Shown here in pieces: positions 38,649 to 47,390 of a stretch of DNA of 64,000 bases (the first letter of the stretch is position 1; each line of letters opens with the position of its first letter). The stretch spans positions 2,356,001-2,420,000 of the forward strand of contig NZ_JAFBCU010000001.1 in the NCBI RefSeq assembly GCF_016907875.1. The letters are read 5' to 3'. The notes under the pieces were generated by a model. That model was not told the DNA's origin, did no database searches, and saw only the letters and a program-made list of their open reading frames with translations. The position numbers were made by a program, and so were the translations under genes. The stretch is from Arthrobacter roseus (lineage in GTDB: Bacteria; Actinomycetota; Actinomycetes; Actinomycetales; Micrococcaceae).

Positions 38649-41600
38649 TCAGCGACGAACGACGGAACGCAAATGACGCAATGCGACAGACAGAGACGCC
38701 ATATCGTCACGTTCGAGCCTGTTTACCTCATCAAACATCTTTGTAGCCCGTTCCAGATGCACAGCGTTCTGCCCTTCCCATTCCGCCAAGCGCTCCACGG
38801 CATCAGTTCCGCTGGCCGTTGCCCGCATCACCGAATACGTCATATCGGCGACCGTCGAGTAAAGATCGTCCCGGAGCGCGGCCCTCGCAAGCGCCTGCCA
38901 CCTGTCCTCCCGTGGAAGCTTGGAAATCCTGGTCAACAAGGAATCGACGTCGAACCTGTCGTAAATCGCATAGTAAACTTTCGCGATCTCCTCCACAGGT
39001 TCATCGATGCGCTGCGTAGCGTACGCAATATCAAGTAACCCGTAGCTTTCGAACTGCTCGGCCCAATGACGACCCACAGCCTCCGGCAGACCCCACTGCG
39101 AAGCCTTCTCCCGCCAATCCTCAATGCGCTCCAAATCAGAACCAATAGCGTAATCAACCAAGTGCGCACGGAGAGGATCGATCAGCGGCTTGAAGTGCGC
39201 CACGTCCTGTTCAACATCGGTTTCAGCGCTTACATGGTTAGCAAACCATCGGACCGCCCGGTCCAGTAGCCGACGCATATCCAGATAGACGGTGCACCAC
39301 CGATCAATCGGGAAGCCAGCAGGCATGGAAGCCAAAGCATCGGCCATCTCATCGAACTCGAAGATCTCGCGTAGAGCGGCAAATGCTCGGGCAACAGCCG
39401 CTGCGGAAACCGATGTTTCCTCCATCGCCCGGAAGGCAAACGTGATACCGCCCATGTTGATCATGTCATTTGCAATCACAGTGGCAACGATTTCGCGCCG
39501 CAACGGATGAGTGTCCAACTCGTCGTCGAACCGTTCCACGAGCTGTCGTGGGAAATAACTGCGGAGCGTTCTGGCGAACCAAGGATCATCGGCGAGATCA
39601 CTGTCCGTCAGTGCTTTGGCCAACTCAATTTTTGCATAGGCAGCCAAGATAGCCAGCTCAGGAGAAGTGAGTCCTTCTCCTGCACTAAGGCGAGCATGCA
39701 GATCCTTTGTTGTCGGGAGGAACTCCAATTCACGGTTCAGTCCAGCATGCTCTTCAAGGTGGTCCATGAGCCGTTCAAAACTCGGGCTCCACTCCACAAC
39801 TCGCTGCCTGTCATTGAGCAAAAGGATGTTCTGATCGATGTTGTCCTGAAGAACCAGCCGGGCAACTTCATCCGTCATGGAATGAAGGAACTCTGACCTT
39901 TCATCCACCCCGAGCTTTCCTGCCTCGACCATCCTGTCCACAAAGATCTTGATGTTGACCTCATGGTCAGAACAATCAACGCCAGCCGAGTTGTCGATCG
40001 CATCCGTGTTCAGGACGACTCCATTGCGAGCTGCTTCAATTCGGCCGCGCTGAGTCATACCAAGGTTTCCACCCTCACCGATGACCCGAGCCTGAATATC
40101 TACACCGTCCACGCGGATGGCATCATTTGCCTTATCCCCGACGTCACCATGTGATTCGGTCGATGCCTTGATATATGTTCCGATGCCGCCGTTGTACAGC
40201 AGGTCAACAGGAGCACTCAGAATGGTCCTCAGGAGCTCCGGAGGGCTCAAGGAGCTAACCTGCTCGCCGAGTCCAAGTACCTGGCGAATCTCGTTTGAGA
40301 TCGGCACCGATTTACGGGAGCGGGCAAAGACGCCACCACCAGGACTAATCAGCGATGGATCGTAGTCGGCCCACGACGAGCGGGGCAGATTGAACAATCG
40401 GGTGCGTTCGGCGTATGACGTCTCTGCAACAGGGCTGGGATCCAAGAAGATATGACGATGATCAAAGGCCGCAACGAGCCGGATGTGTTCCGACGCCATC
40501 ATTCCGTTGCCAAAGACGTCACCGCTCATGTCCCCGATTCCGACCACCGTGAAGTCTTCGGCCTGCGTATCGATTCCAAACTCACGGAAATGCCACTTGA
40601 CCGAAACCCAAGCGCCCCGCGCCGTGATGCCCATCGCTTTGTGGTCATACCCCACGGATCCGCCCGATGCGAAAGCATCCCCGAGCCAGAAATCGTATTC
40701 CGCTGACAATGCGTTCGCTGTGTCTGAGAACGATGCAGTGCCCTTGTCTGCGGCGACAACGAGGTACGAGTCCTCGCCGTCGTGCCGGACCACGCGCTCT
40801 GGAGAAACGACGGACTGCCCGTTCTCGTGAGAGACCAGATTGTCCGTGATGTCCAGCAGCCCACGAATGAAGATCTTGTAACTCTCCTTGCCTTCGTCCA
40901 TCCAAGCGCCACGATCCAACGCCGGGTCAGGAAGTTGCTTGGCGAAGAACCCGCCCTTGGCTCCCGATGGAACAATCACGGCATTTTTAACAGTTTGAGC
41001 CTTGACCAAACCCAGAACCTCGGTCCGGAAGTCTTCTCGCCGATCGGACCAGCGAAGACCTCCACGGGCAACCTCACCAAAGCGCAGGTGTACTCCCTCA
41101 ACTCTTGGAGAATAGACCCAGATCTCGAATTTCGGTCGAGGGAATGGCGCCGCATCGATACTGGAGGTATTGAGTTTGAAGCTGACGTACGACTTCTCCT
41201 GGAAGAAGTTGGTTCGCAGCGTCGATTCGATGAGGTTCGCGACTGTCCTCAGTACACGATCAGCGTCCAGGGTCGACACCTCCTCGAGCCCTGCCCTTAG
41301 TTGCTCCTGTACGGAGTCAACTGCCGCTTCACGCATCTCCGCATCGAGATCGGGATTGAACCTCGCCTCGAACAAGTCCACTAGTGCACGAGCAACCGCT
41401 GGATTAGCGAGAAGCGTGTCAGCAATAAACCCGTATGAGTTAACGTTTCCGAGCTGACTCATGTACTTTGCGTAACTGCGCAGGATTAGCACCTGTCGCC
41501 ACTGCATATTCTCCGAAAGGACCATTCGATCGAATTCATCGGATTCGCTCTGCCCGGTCATAGCTGCTCCGAACGCATCCTCCAGAAGCGAAGCCGTCTT

Positions 41601-43484
41601 CATCGGATCTATACCATCTGGATAGCGCAGCCCGAGGTCGTAGAGGTAGAAATTCGCTCCATCCGCTCTGTTGATCTCAAACGGCCGCTCGTCCAGCACT
41701 TCCAGGCCAAGATTATGTAGATGCGGGAGAATCTGGCTCAGGCTCTTCGGCTCTCGAAGATAGAGGTTCAGTCGCGCATCTTCGTCCTTGGATGCGTCTT
41801 GGGAGCTTGGCACGTAAACCTGCAGGACCGGGGCCGAGCTTCCTCCTGATTCGTAGCTCTCGAAGCGTTCGATGTCATCCAGAGCATCCTCGACCTCAAA
41901 AAGTACACGGTAACTCGGTGGAAACGCCTCGGCCCACTGGGACGATACGTAATCGGCCTTTTCACGGCCAAACTTCGAATGGGTTACCTCTTCGACCCCC
42001 TCGCTCCAGGAACGGGTCGACTGGACGAGTCTCTGTTCCAACGCTGCTGAGTCTACGTCGGGAGTCTCGCCGCCGCGTGGAAGTCTGATGCGGAAAAAGA
42101 GCCGTGTCAGTGCTGACTCACTCATCCGTGCCTCGAAGTCGATTGCATCGGCGTCGAAGGTTTGCCGCAGTTCATCTTCGATACGCAAACGCGTGCTTGT
42201 GGTGTAACGGTCGCGTGGAAGGTAAATGACGGCAGACATAAACCGTCCGTAGACATCCGGCCGCAGAAAGAGGCGTGTACGGCGTCGTTCCTGCAAACGC
42301 AAAATTCCCATGGCGGTACTAGCCATATCGTCAGCGTCAATCTGAAACAGTTCGTCTCGGGGATAGGTTTCAAGGATCGTCATGAGGTCCTTGCCGGAAT
42401 GGGAGTTCGGATGAAAACCACACTTCCGCAGGACTGCATCGACCTTGTCCCGGACAACTGGTACACGTCGCACAGCGTCCGTGTAGGCCGTAATGGAGAA
42501 CAAGCCGATGAAGCGTCTCTCACCATCCACGTTCCCCTGAGCATCAAACCGCTTGATACCGATGTAATCCAAGTACGCGGCTCGGTGAACAGTGGAGCGT
42601 GAGTTCGCTTTTGTCACAACGAGAGCACGTGACTCCCGGGCCTTCGCTTTGCCAGCAGTAGTCAAGTGCTGGATCTTCCGTCCATCGCGAACATCGCGCA
42701 TGAGGCCTAGCCCTGAGCCATCCTTGACGAAAAGGACATCCTCGGAGTCCACGGTTTTCAAGTCATACTCACGGAAGCCTAGGAACGTGAAGTTTCCCTT
42801 GTCTAGCCAGGTCAGCAGTTCACGGGCCTGCTCGAGGTCCGGTACAGCCTCCGCTTGGGGAAGTGACTTGAGGTTCTCGGCAATTTCGCGCGCCTTGGAC
42901 CTCATGGCAGACCAGTCTTCCACCGCAGACTTAACGTCTCCGAGAACTCGCGTCACGCCGTCGATCAGTTGTTGACGGTTCTCAGGACTCTTAAGCCGCC
43001 GCACTTCGACGGCAATCCAGGACTCAACAAGGGTGGTGTTGTTATTTCCATCCAAAAGATGCGCAAGGCTTGGAAGTGCCGCTGTATCCCCATTCGAGAT
43101 GCCGGCATGCGAGGGTACTTTGTCCAGCCGGACGAGTTGTCCGCTGTCTTGGTCGCGTGTGGCAACGAAAGTTGGATGGATGACCAGCTGAATTGCCGCA
43201 TTTTGCCGCACAATTTCCGCAGTTACCGAATCAACGAGGAAGGGAATATCGTCAGTGACGACCATGATGGTACTGGCATCGTCCTCTTCCAGAACATCAA
43301 CCGCGACCCCTCCGGCGCGTCGGGACGCCGCTAGTGCGCGATGCTTCGTAGCTCTGGCTCTCAACGTCTCCGGGCTATATTGCCTCGCATCTTCAGCGGC
43401 CAGCTGCTCGTAGTAGTTTTCGACGAACTCTTCTACCGAAGTGCCTGAACTGGACAGATCCGCCGTGCTGGATCCAGACGACAT
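38649..43484 (-). CDS. gdh2: NAD-specific glutamate dehydrogenase, 180-kDa type
   Basis: A 1611-aa L-GDH180-class enzyme, which oxidatively deaminates glutamate to 2-oxoglutarate. Long N-terminal ACT-like regulatory segments (VVTDDIPFLVDSV near the start) precede the catalytic domain, with GGLRWSDRREDFRTEVLGL, the lysine-containing VPSGAKGGFF, VVGIGDMSGDVFGNGM in the NAD-binding part and a helical C-terminal domain. GGAGG lies seven bases before the ATG. The length is full for the class. The pdtaS-like kinase gene follows 12 bp downstream. Confidence 0.96.
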   Translation of the reverse strand: MSSGSSTADLSSSGTSVEEFVENYYEQLAAEDARQYSPETLRARATKHRALAASRRAGGVAVDVLEEDDASTIMVVTDDIPFLVDSVTAEIVRQNAAIQLVIHPTFVATRDQDSGQLVRLDKVPSHAGISNGDTAALPSLAHLLDGNNNTTLVESWIAVEVRRLKSPENRQQLIDGVTRVLGDVKSAVEDWSAMRSKAREIAENLKSLPQAEAVPDLEQARELLTWLDKGNFTFLGFREYDLKTVDSEDVLFVKDGSGLGLMRDVRDGRKIQHLTTAGKAKARESRALVVTKANSRSTVHRAAYLDYIGIKRFDAQGNVDGERRFIGLFSITAYTDAVRRVPVVRDKVDAVLRKCGFHPNSHSGKDLMTILETYPRDELFQIDADDMASTAMGILRLQERRRTRLFLRPDVYGRFMSAVIYLPRDRYTTSTRLRIEDELRQTFDADAIDFEARMSESALTRLFFRIRLPRGGETPDVDSAALEQRLVQSTRSWSEGVEEVTHSKFGREKADYVSSQWAEAFPPSYRVLFEVEDALDDIERFESYESGGSSAPVLQVYVPSSQDASKDEDARLNLYLREPKSLSQILPHLHNLGLEVLDERPFEINRADGANFYLYDLGLRYPDGIDPMKTASLLEDAFGAAMTGQSESDEFDRMVLSENMQWRQVLILRSYAKYMSQLGNVNSYGFIADTLLANPAVARALVDLFEARFNPDLDAEMREAAVDSVQEQLRAGLEEVSTLDADRVLRTVANLIESTLRTNFFQEKSYVSFKLNTSSIDAAPFPRPKFEIWVYSPRVEGVHLRFGEVARGGLRWSDRREDFRTEVLGLVKAQTVKNAVIVPSGAKGGFFAKQLPDPALDRGAWMDEGKESYKIFIRGLLDITDNLVSHENGQSVVSPERVVRHDGEDSYLVVAADKGTASFSDTANALSAEYDFWLGDAFASGGSVGYDHKAMGITARGAWVSVKWHFREFGIDTQAEDFTVVGIGDMSGDVFGNGMMASEHIRLVAAFDHRHIFLDPSPVAETSYAERTRLFNLPRSSWADYDPSLISPGGGVFARSRKSVPISNEIRQVLGLGEQVSSLSPPELLRTILSAPVDLLYNGGIGTYIKASTESHGDVGDKANDAIRVDGVDIQARVIGEGGNLGMTQRGRIEAARNGVVLNTDAIDNSAGVDCSDHEVNIKIFVDRMVEAGKLGVDERSEFLHSMTDEVARLVLQDNIDQNILLLNDRQRVVEWSPSFERLMDHLEEHAGLNRELEFLPTTKDLHARLSAGEGLTSPELAILAAYAKIELAKALTDSDLADDPWFARTLRSYFPRQLVERFDDELDTHPLRREIVATVIANDMINMGGITFAFRAMEETSVSAAAVARAFAALREIFEFDEMADALASMPAGFPIDRWCTVYLDMRRLLDRAVRWFANHVSAETDVEQDVAHFKPLIDPLRAHLVDYAIGSDLERIEDWREKASQWGLPEAVGRHWAEQFESYGLLDIAYATQRIDEPVEEIAKVYYAIYDRFDVDSLLTRISKLPREDRWQALARAALRDDLYSTVADMTYSVMRATASGTDAVERLAEWEGQNAVHLERATKMFDEVNRLERDDMASLSVALRHLRSVVRR

Positions 43485-43506
43485 TGAAACGCCTCCACTA
43501 AGAAAT

Positions 43507-43528
43507 GAAAAACTGCACCGTTGCAGTC
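43507..43528 (-). terminator. Intrinsic terminator after the cpaB/cpaE-like genes
   Basis: On the minus strand ACTGCA-ACGG-TGCAGT forms a 6-bp stem with a 4-base loop, followed by TTTTT. It lies about 40 bp beyond the cpaE-like stop and just before the glutamate dehydrogenase start. It would separate the pilus genes from gdh2. It is the only stem plus T-tract of standard form that I found after an operon in this window. Confidence 0.7.
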
Positions 43529-43565
43529 CCTTACCTCATGAGCCTAGCCTCGTTTTGGTTAAAGT

Positions 43566-44861
43566 TCACTTTGGGCTGCGGCCGCTTCTGGCGGCTCTTC
43601 GAATGCGGCTGACACCGATCCCGGCGACAGCGGCAATGGCTTCCCTCAGCCGTGAGTCCGGTGCTGCTTCCAAGAGCACCGAGCCTGCAAGAAGCGCTTC
43701 ATCTGCTGCCGTTTCATCCGCCGGGAGGAATGATTCGATGGCATGTTGCGGACCAAAGCGTTCCCACGCCTCGCGCAGCTGCCGCTCAGGTGACCGGCCC
43801 ACGGCGGATGCCCTGACACGGTTGAAGAGGACGCGCGGGGACGCGGTCGGCACGGCTTGCGAAAGTTGGCTCAGCGCACGCACCAATCTGGGCATTCCTA
43901 TTGAATCCGCCGAACCGATCGCCAGGACTGTGTCTGCGGACTCGAGAGCCACGAGAGTGGCACCGTTTCTGCGGGGAGCCATTGTGTCAAAACTGAGCTC
44001 CTCGTCCGCCTCAAGGCAAAAACTACAGTCGATGACCACGTCGTCAACGAGTGCGCGGGCCTCTTCGAGAACCCTGCGAAAAGCCGACGCCCGTAGCTCG
44101 GCCCAGCGATCGGGTCTCGTTATGCCCGTCAGAACCCGAAGGCGCCCGCCACTAATAGCCACCTCAGTTGACACCCGAGCCAACGAAGACGTATCCAAGG
44201 ACCCCTGATCTGCGAGTCTGCAGGCATGTGCTAGGCCCGCGGTTTCGTCGAGAAGTCCCAAGGACGCTGCGACCGAGGCACCGTACGTGTCGGCATCGAT
44301 CAGAAGGACGTTCCTTCCGGATGCGGCCAGCTCTGCCGCTAGGTTTACAGCGATGGTTGTTCTGCCCGGCGCGCCATATGGACCCCAAACGGTAGTAACG
44401 GCGCCCCGTTGCGATGGACCCTCTGCCTGCTGCGCCTCCTGGGTCAATGGTAGGTCAGTGAGTGCATCAGCTGTAGCCCCGTAGTCCTTCACATCCCGGG
44501 TCCGCGGGCGTATTTTCAGCGCGTGAACAGACTCCTCAACTGCCGAAGCCAATTCTGAAGCGTTTACTGAGCTCGATACGTGGCGGACGCCGAGTCCATC
44601 CAACCGTAGCCGCGTCTCATAGTCATCAGTCAGTACAACTACAGCGACTTCCGACTCTGCCAGCCGGGCAACCAGTGATCCGGTTACTTCACCGGATTCA
44701 CTCGCTAGGATGGCGGCTCGTGCCAATCCCGTTTGGCAAGCAGCAATCAGCTCCGTTAGCTCAGAGCACCTTCGGACGACCGTTACGGGGCCCCGGAGCC
44801 TCTCCAATCCAGTGACCAGGTCTCCCGTAGATTCACCGACAGTCACCACGGGGATATTCAT
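43566..44861 (-). CDS. CpaE/TadZ-like MinD-family ATPase with altered Walker A
   Basis: A 431-aa protein with a degenerate receiver-like N-terminal domain (about 1-120) and a C-terminal MinD/ParA-type domain (about 150-420), as in CpaE/TadZ proteins that place the Tad pilus machine. The nucleotide loop reads GPYGAPGRTT (160-169): the P-loop Lys is Arg. LLIDADTYG and DDVVIDCSF follow in the expected places. It overlaps the cpaB-like gene by 4 bp. It is 33.5 kb from tadA, with which it would normally be linked. Confidence 0.85.
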   Translation of the reverse strand: MNIPVVTVGESTGDLVTGLERLRGPVTVVRRCSELTELIAACQTGLARAAILASESGEVTGSLVARLAESEVAVVVLTDDYETRLRLDGLGVRHVSSSVNASELASAVEESVHALKIRPRTRDVKDYGATADALTDLPLTQEAQQAEGPSQRGAVTTVWGPYGAPGRTTIAVNLAAELAASGRNVLLIDADTYGASVAASLGLLDETAGLAHACRLADQGSLDTSSLARVSTEVAISGGRLRVLTGITRPDRWAELRASAFRRVLEEARALVDDVVIDCSFCLEADEELSFDTMAPRRNGATLVALESADTVLAIGSADSIGMPRLVRALSQLSQAVPTASPRVLFNRVRASAVGRSPERQLREAWERFGPQHAIESFLPADETAADEALLAGSVLLEAAPDSRLREAIAAVAGIGVSRIRRAARSGRSPK

Positions 44862-45511
44862 TTCGCACCCCCGGGGTTGGGGATGACCGCAATTTTTGCC
44901 TCGTTGGAGATAGCGTCCAACAACGCACCCATTTTGTCTTCCTTGACTAGCACCTGCACGGTTGTGGCGTTAGTTCCGCCCAGCGCCGACTCGGAGTCTT
45001 CCCGGGACGCCATCTCGACGCCTTCCAGAAGCAATTGTGGTTTTTCGAAATGTCTACTCTCTCCCTGGGTGGAGACCCACACGTCAACAAATGATCCGAC
45101 TGTTGCTTCCGCAGAGAGGGGTTGGCGGACAAGTAGCCCCACTGGTTGCCTGTCCAATTGATCTGCTGTTCCCACGGCTGATTCCGTTAACAGTTCGTCA
45201 CCGCGGAGCATGGAGATCGCCATAGCCCGATCTGGCAGTCCTTCAGCAACAGTTATGTACGATGCTTCAGCGGCACCCAGCCGCACTCCGATGACGTCAA
45301 GGTCATCGTGGCTGATGTTACTGCCGACCGGAAGGTCATTTTTAACGGCGTAGACATCCACGGTTTGGTCAGCAGTCTTGACCAGGGCGACTACGCCCGC
45401 GACGGACGCGCAAACGATAAGGATCCCCACGAGGAGCCGTGGATCATGCCATGAAGGCTTTTTGAGACGGGGCGCGCTGGGCGGGGAAGCTGGAGGAGGA
45501 TTGGTGCTCAT
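44858..45511 (-). CDS. CpaB/RcpC-like SAF-domain pilus protein
   Basis: A 217-aa membrane-anchored protein. A Pro-rich start (STNPPPASPPSAPRLKKP) and one helix (LLVGILIVCASVAGVVALV) precede a SAF domain (AVKNDLPVGSNISHDDL, then RGDELLTESAV) and a C-terminal domain. CpaB/RcpC proteins of this build work with the Tad pilus. The frame is open to 45544; MSTNPPPASPP at 45511 is the likelier start. It overlaps the cpaE-like gene by 4 bp and is divergent from the HTH gene. Confidence 0.85.
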   Translation of the reverse strand: MSTNPPPASPPSAPRLKKPSWHDPRLLVGILIVCASVAGVVALVKTADQTVDVYAVKNDLPVGSNISHDDLDVIGVRLGAAEASYITVAEGLPDRAMAISMLRGDELLTESAVGTADQLDRQPVGLLVRQPLSAEATVGSFVDVWVSTQGESRHFEKPQLLLEGVEMASREDSESALGGTNATTVQVLVKEDKMGALLDAISNEAKIAVIPNPGGAK

Positions 45512-45534
45512 GTACTTATTCTGAACGAAACTTT

Positions 45535-45543
45535 CATCAAACA
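45535..45543 (+). repeat. CATCAAACA element in the cpaB/HTH divergent region
   Basis: This 9-mer is identical to the core of the first unit of the 10-bp tandem array at 46545-46574, one kilobase away. It lies 24 bp upstream of the cpaB-like start and 123 bp upstream of the HTH gene. Confidence 0.45.
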
Positions 45544-45572
45544 AAAACGCTTGTGATCAAAGTGGCGCAAAT

Positions 45573-45584
45573 TGTGGATAACTA
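45573..45584 (-). promoter_or_regulatory. DnaA-box consensus within a 12-bp motif upstream of the cpaB-like gene
   Basis: TAGTTATCCACA on the minus strand, identical to the site upstream of tadA at 10207-10218 and in the same orientation relative to the pilus genes, 62 bp before the cpaB-like ATG. GGCGCAAA at 45564-45571 abuts it; the tadA site is abutted by the reverse complement, TTTGCGCC. Confidence 0.5.
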
Positions 45585-45665
45585 TCGCAATCCGCACCAA
45601 CCGCTCTCAGAAGTGGCAGACTTGTTTAGTAATGAGCCGTTCATTCGATTTTCTGAGGAGTACAG

Positions 45666-45884
45666 ATGGCACGCTTCCTCACCCTCACTGACGTCGCCGA
45701 AGAACTTCAAATATCTTCTTCACAAATGTATGCTCTTGTCCGCAGCGGTGAGCTGCCGGCAATTCAGATTGGCGGACGTGGCCAGTGGCGCGTTGAACAA
45801 ACCGTTCTCGACCAGTACATCGAAGACAAGTATGCCGAGGCCCGGCGGCAGATTCAGGACGCCAAGGCCAAAGAGAGGGCCTGA
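45666..45884 (+). CDS. Excisionase/MerR-type helix-turn-helix protein
   Basis: A 72-aa DNA-binding protein. FLTLTDVAEELQISSSQMYALVRSGELPA is a winged HTH_17-type helix-turn-helix with the wing IGGRGQWRVEQTVLDQYI, followed by a charged helical tail. GAGGAG lies five bases before the ATG. Despite the excisionase label of the family there is no integrase or attachment site nearby, so it is more likely a chromosomal regulator of the BldC/AlpA size class. It is divergent from the cpaB-like gene and close to the LysM gene, both plausible targets. Confidence 0.88.
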   Translation: MARFLTLTDVAEELQISSSQMYALVRSGELPAIQIGGRGQWRVEQTVLDQYIEDKYAEARRQIQDAKAKERA

Positions 45885-45896
45885 TACCGCAGGTAT
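45884..45896. terminator. Small inverted repeat between convergent genes
   Basis: ATACC and GGTAT are perfect arms around GCA, filling most of the 16-bp gap between the HTH gene and the convergent 186-aa gene. It may act as a weak bidirectional terminator; no T-tract follows. Confidence 0.25.
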
Positions 45897-45900
45897 TACG

Positions 45901-46461
45901 TCACTGGTACTGGGAGCCAATCGCTAGCAGCGCTGAAAACGGTATGGCGTAAATGCCGGAGATATTTTCGGCAGAACGAAGCTCACCCACTGGGGCTAGC
46001 GCAACTTCAATGAAATCGCGGCCGACTCTGTCAATCGTGCCCACCAACGAAGATGATCCTTCCGAACCCCTTAGGTAGATAGCAACCCCAGCGCGATCCC
46101 GGGCAAGAGCCCGGAACGCAGACGCCATCCCTAAGCGCCGGCGGCCGACAGAATCCTCAATGCTGGAGAAGCGGCCCAGCCCCTCTACTGACTGCAGGCC
46201 CTGAAACGGCAACAGAATGGACCGCATTCCGTCTCTGATAACGAGCCATTCGCTTCCAACGTGCGTCACCTCACCTCCGAAGACAGTGCCGCCCTCAACT
46301 CGGACCCTCAGATGACGCTGCACCTGTCCTCGCATTCGGTCAGCAAACTCAATGCCTGACTGCTCGAGGCGAACCCGTTCGGAGACTTCTGATTCAACCG
46401 TCGCGAACTCCGCTGCTGCCAACTGACCGTCAAGGTCATCAAAAAGTGCATCCCATCGCAT
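45901..46461 (-). CDS. Conserved-looking protein of unknown function
   Basis: A 186-aa soluble protein that I do not recognise. A helical first third (FDDLDGQLAAAEFATVESEVSERVRLEQSG) is followed by two beta-rich segments of similar pattern: GGTVFGGEVTHVGSEWLVIRDG and SLVGTIDRVGRDFIEVAL. The GxVxxVGxxxxxV layout recalls small Sm/SH3-like barrels that bind nucleic acid or protein. It is divergent from the LysM gene. The codon pattern and reading-frame length support a real gene. Confidence 0.72.
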   Translation of the reverse strand: MRWDALFDDLDGQLAAAEFATVESEVSERVRLEQSGIEFADRMRGQVQRHLRVRVEGGTVFGGEVTHVGSEWLVIRDGMRSILLPFQGLQSVEGLGRFSSIEDSVGRRRLGMASAFRALARDRAGVAIYLRGSEGSSSLVGTIDRVGRDFIEVALAPVGELRSAENISGIYAIPFSALLAIGSQYQ

Positions 46462-46544
46462 CGCATCAGGCTATGCGCGAAAGCACATTGTGGTCAATCA
46501 CTGGACATCTAACGCGATCAAAGGTAGACATGTAAATACAAACC

Positions 46545-46574
46545 GCATCAAACAGCGTCAAACAGCACCAAACA
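46545..46574 (+). repeat. Three perfect-length 10-bp tandem repeats upstream of the LysM gene
   Basis: GCATCAAACA, GCGTCAAACA and GCACCAAACA follow one another without gaps (consensus GCRYCAAACA), ending 36 bp before the LysM GTG. The one-helical-turn spacing puts each CAAACA on the same DNA face, as expected for cooperative binding of a small winged-HTH protein. CATCAAACA recurs at 45535-45543 beside the HTH gene. Confidence 0.6.
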
Positions 46575-46610
46575 AGTTCGGCGCTCGTCTACGCATTCAG
46601 GAGGATAAAC

Positions 46611-47327
46611 GTGGGAAGACTGCAGGCAGACGTGGCTATGGCTATCAGCACCGCAGCACTTGGCGGTTTGCTTGTAGCGACTGGGCTGATTCTCAATGGA
46701 CGGCGGGCAGCATCTGGGTCCCTGCAGGACCTCGTGGGTCTGGCAGCCAGCGCGGTTGGTATCTTACTGCTGGCGTGGTGGTTGACCAGCCTGATTCTCG
46801 CTTTTGTCGCCGGCTTGCTGGCGCGCGGCGCCGAGAACCGAATGCATCGGATCGCTGCAGCTGCAGCTCCCGACTACATGAAACGAATCGCTGTTGCCGT
46901 TCTCGGATTCAATCTGATCGCCATACCCGCGGCGACCGCTTCCGGAACGTCAGCACCCGCGTCTGTGACGGCAACAAGCTACTCAGCCGATGCCCCTGCA
47001 CTTTCCCCAGAGTGGACGGACACTCAGCGAGAGGTCTCCACCGTGCAAGATGTGACTCCCCAATGGAAGCCGACGAAGCAGTCCGCACAGGGCGGACTTC
47101 TGGTCAAACAACAGCGAGCAGAGGACTCTCGACAGCAACACGAGGTTACCGTGAAGCCGGGAGATTGCCTCTGGACTTTGGCGGCGACCCAGCTGGGTCC
47201 AGCAGCGACCGACAAACAGATCGCCGATCAGTGGCAACTTTGGTACACGGCGAATCGCGATCTCGTGGGACCGAATCCCGATGTTCTTCTACCCGGCATC
47301 GTATTAACTTCGCCACCCCTGCCCTAA
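46611..47327 (+). CDS. Membrane-anchored LysM protein
   Basis: A 238-aa protein with three N-terminal helices (about residues 9-30, 42-70, 90-110) and a C-terminal LysM domain (about 178-233: VTVKPGDCLWTLA, then WYTANRDLVGPNPDVLLPG). LysM binds GlcNAc in peptidoglycan, so the protein probably ties the membrane to the wall. The start is GTG with AGGAGG six bases upstream, one of the best ribosome-binding sites in the window. It is preceded by the 10-bp tandem repeats at 46545-46574. A DUF6459-like gene follows. Confidence 0.88.
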   Translation: MGRLQADVAMAISTAALGGLLVATGLILNGRRAASGSLQDLVGLAASAVGILLLAWWLTSLILAFVAGLLARGAENRMHRIAAAAAPDYMKRIAVAVLGFNLIAIPAATASGTSAPASVTATSYSADAPALSPEWTDTQREVSTVQDVTPQWKPTKQSAQGGLLVKQQRAEDSRQQHEVTVKPGDCLWTLAATQLGPAATDKQIADQWQLWYTANRDLVGPNPDVLLPGIVLTSPPLP

Positions 47328-47390
47328 CCCCGACCTGACATTCCAAACCCGAAATCACAGCCACTCTAAGTGGTAGAAAGAGGAGTACCC

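Noticed and set aside
45666-45884. Excisionase of an integrated element
   Set aside because: No integrase, phage gene, tRNA or flanking direct repeat nearby; the gene sits among conserved core genes and is better seen as a chromosomal regulator.
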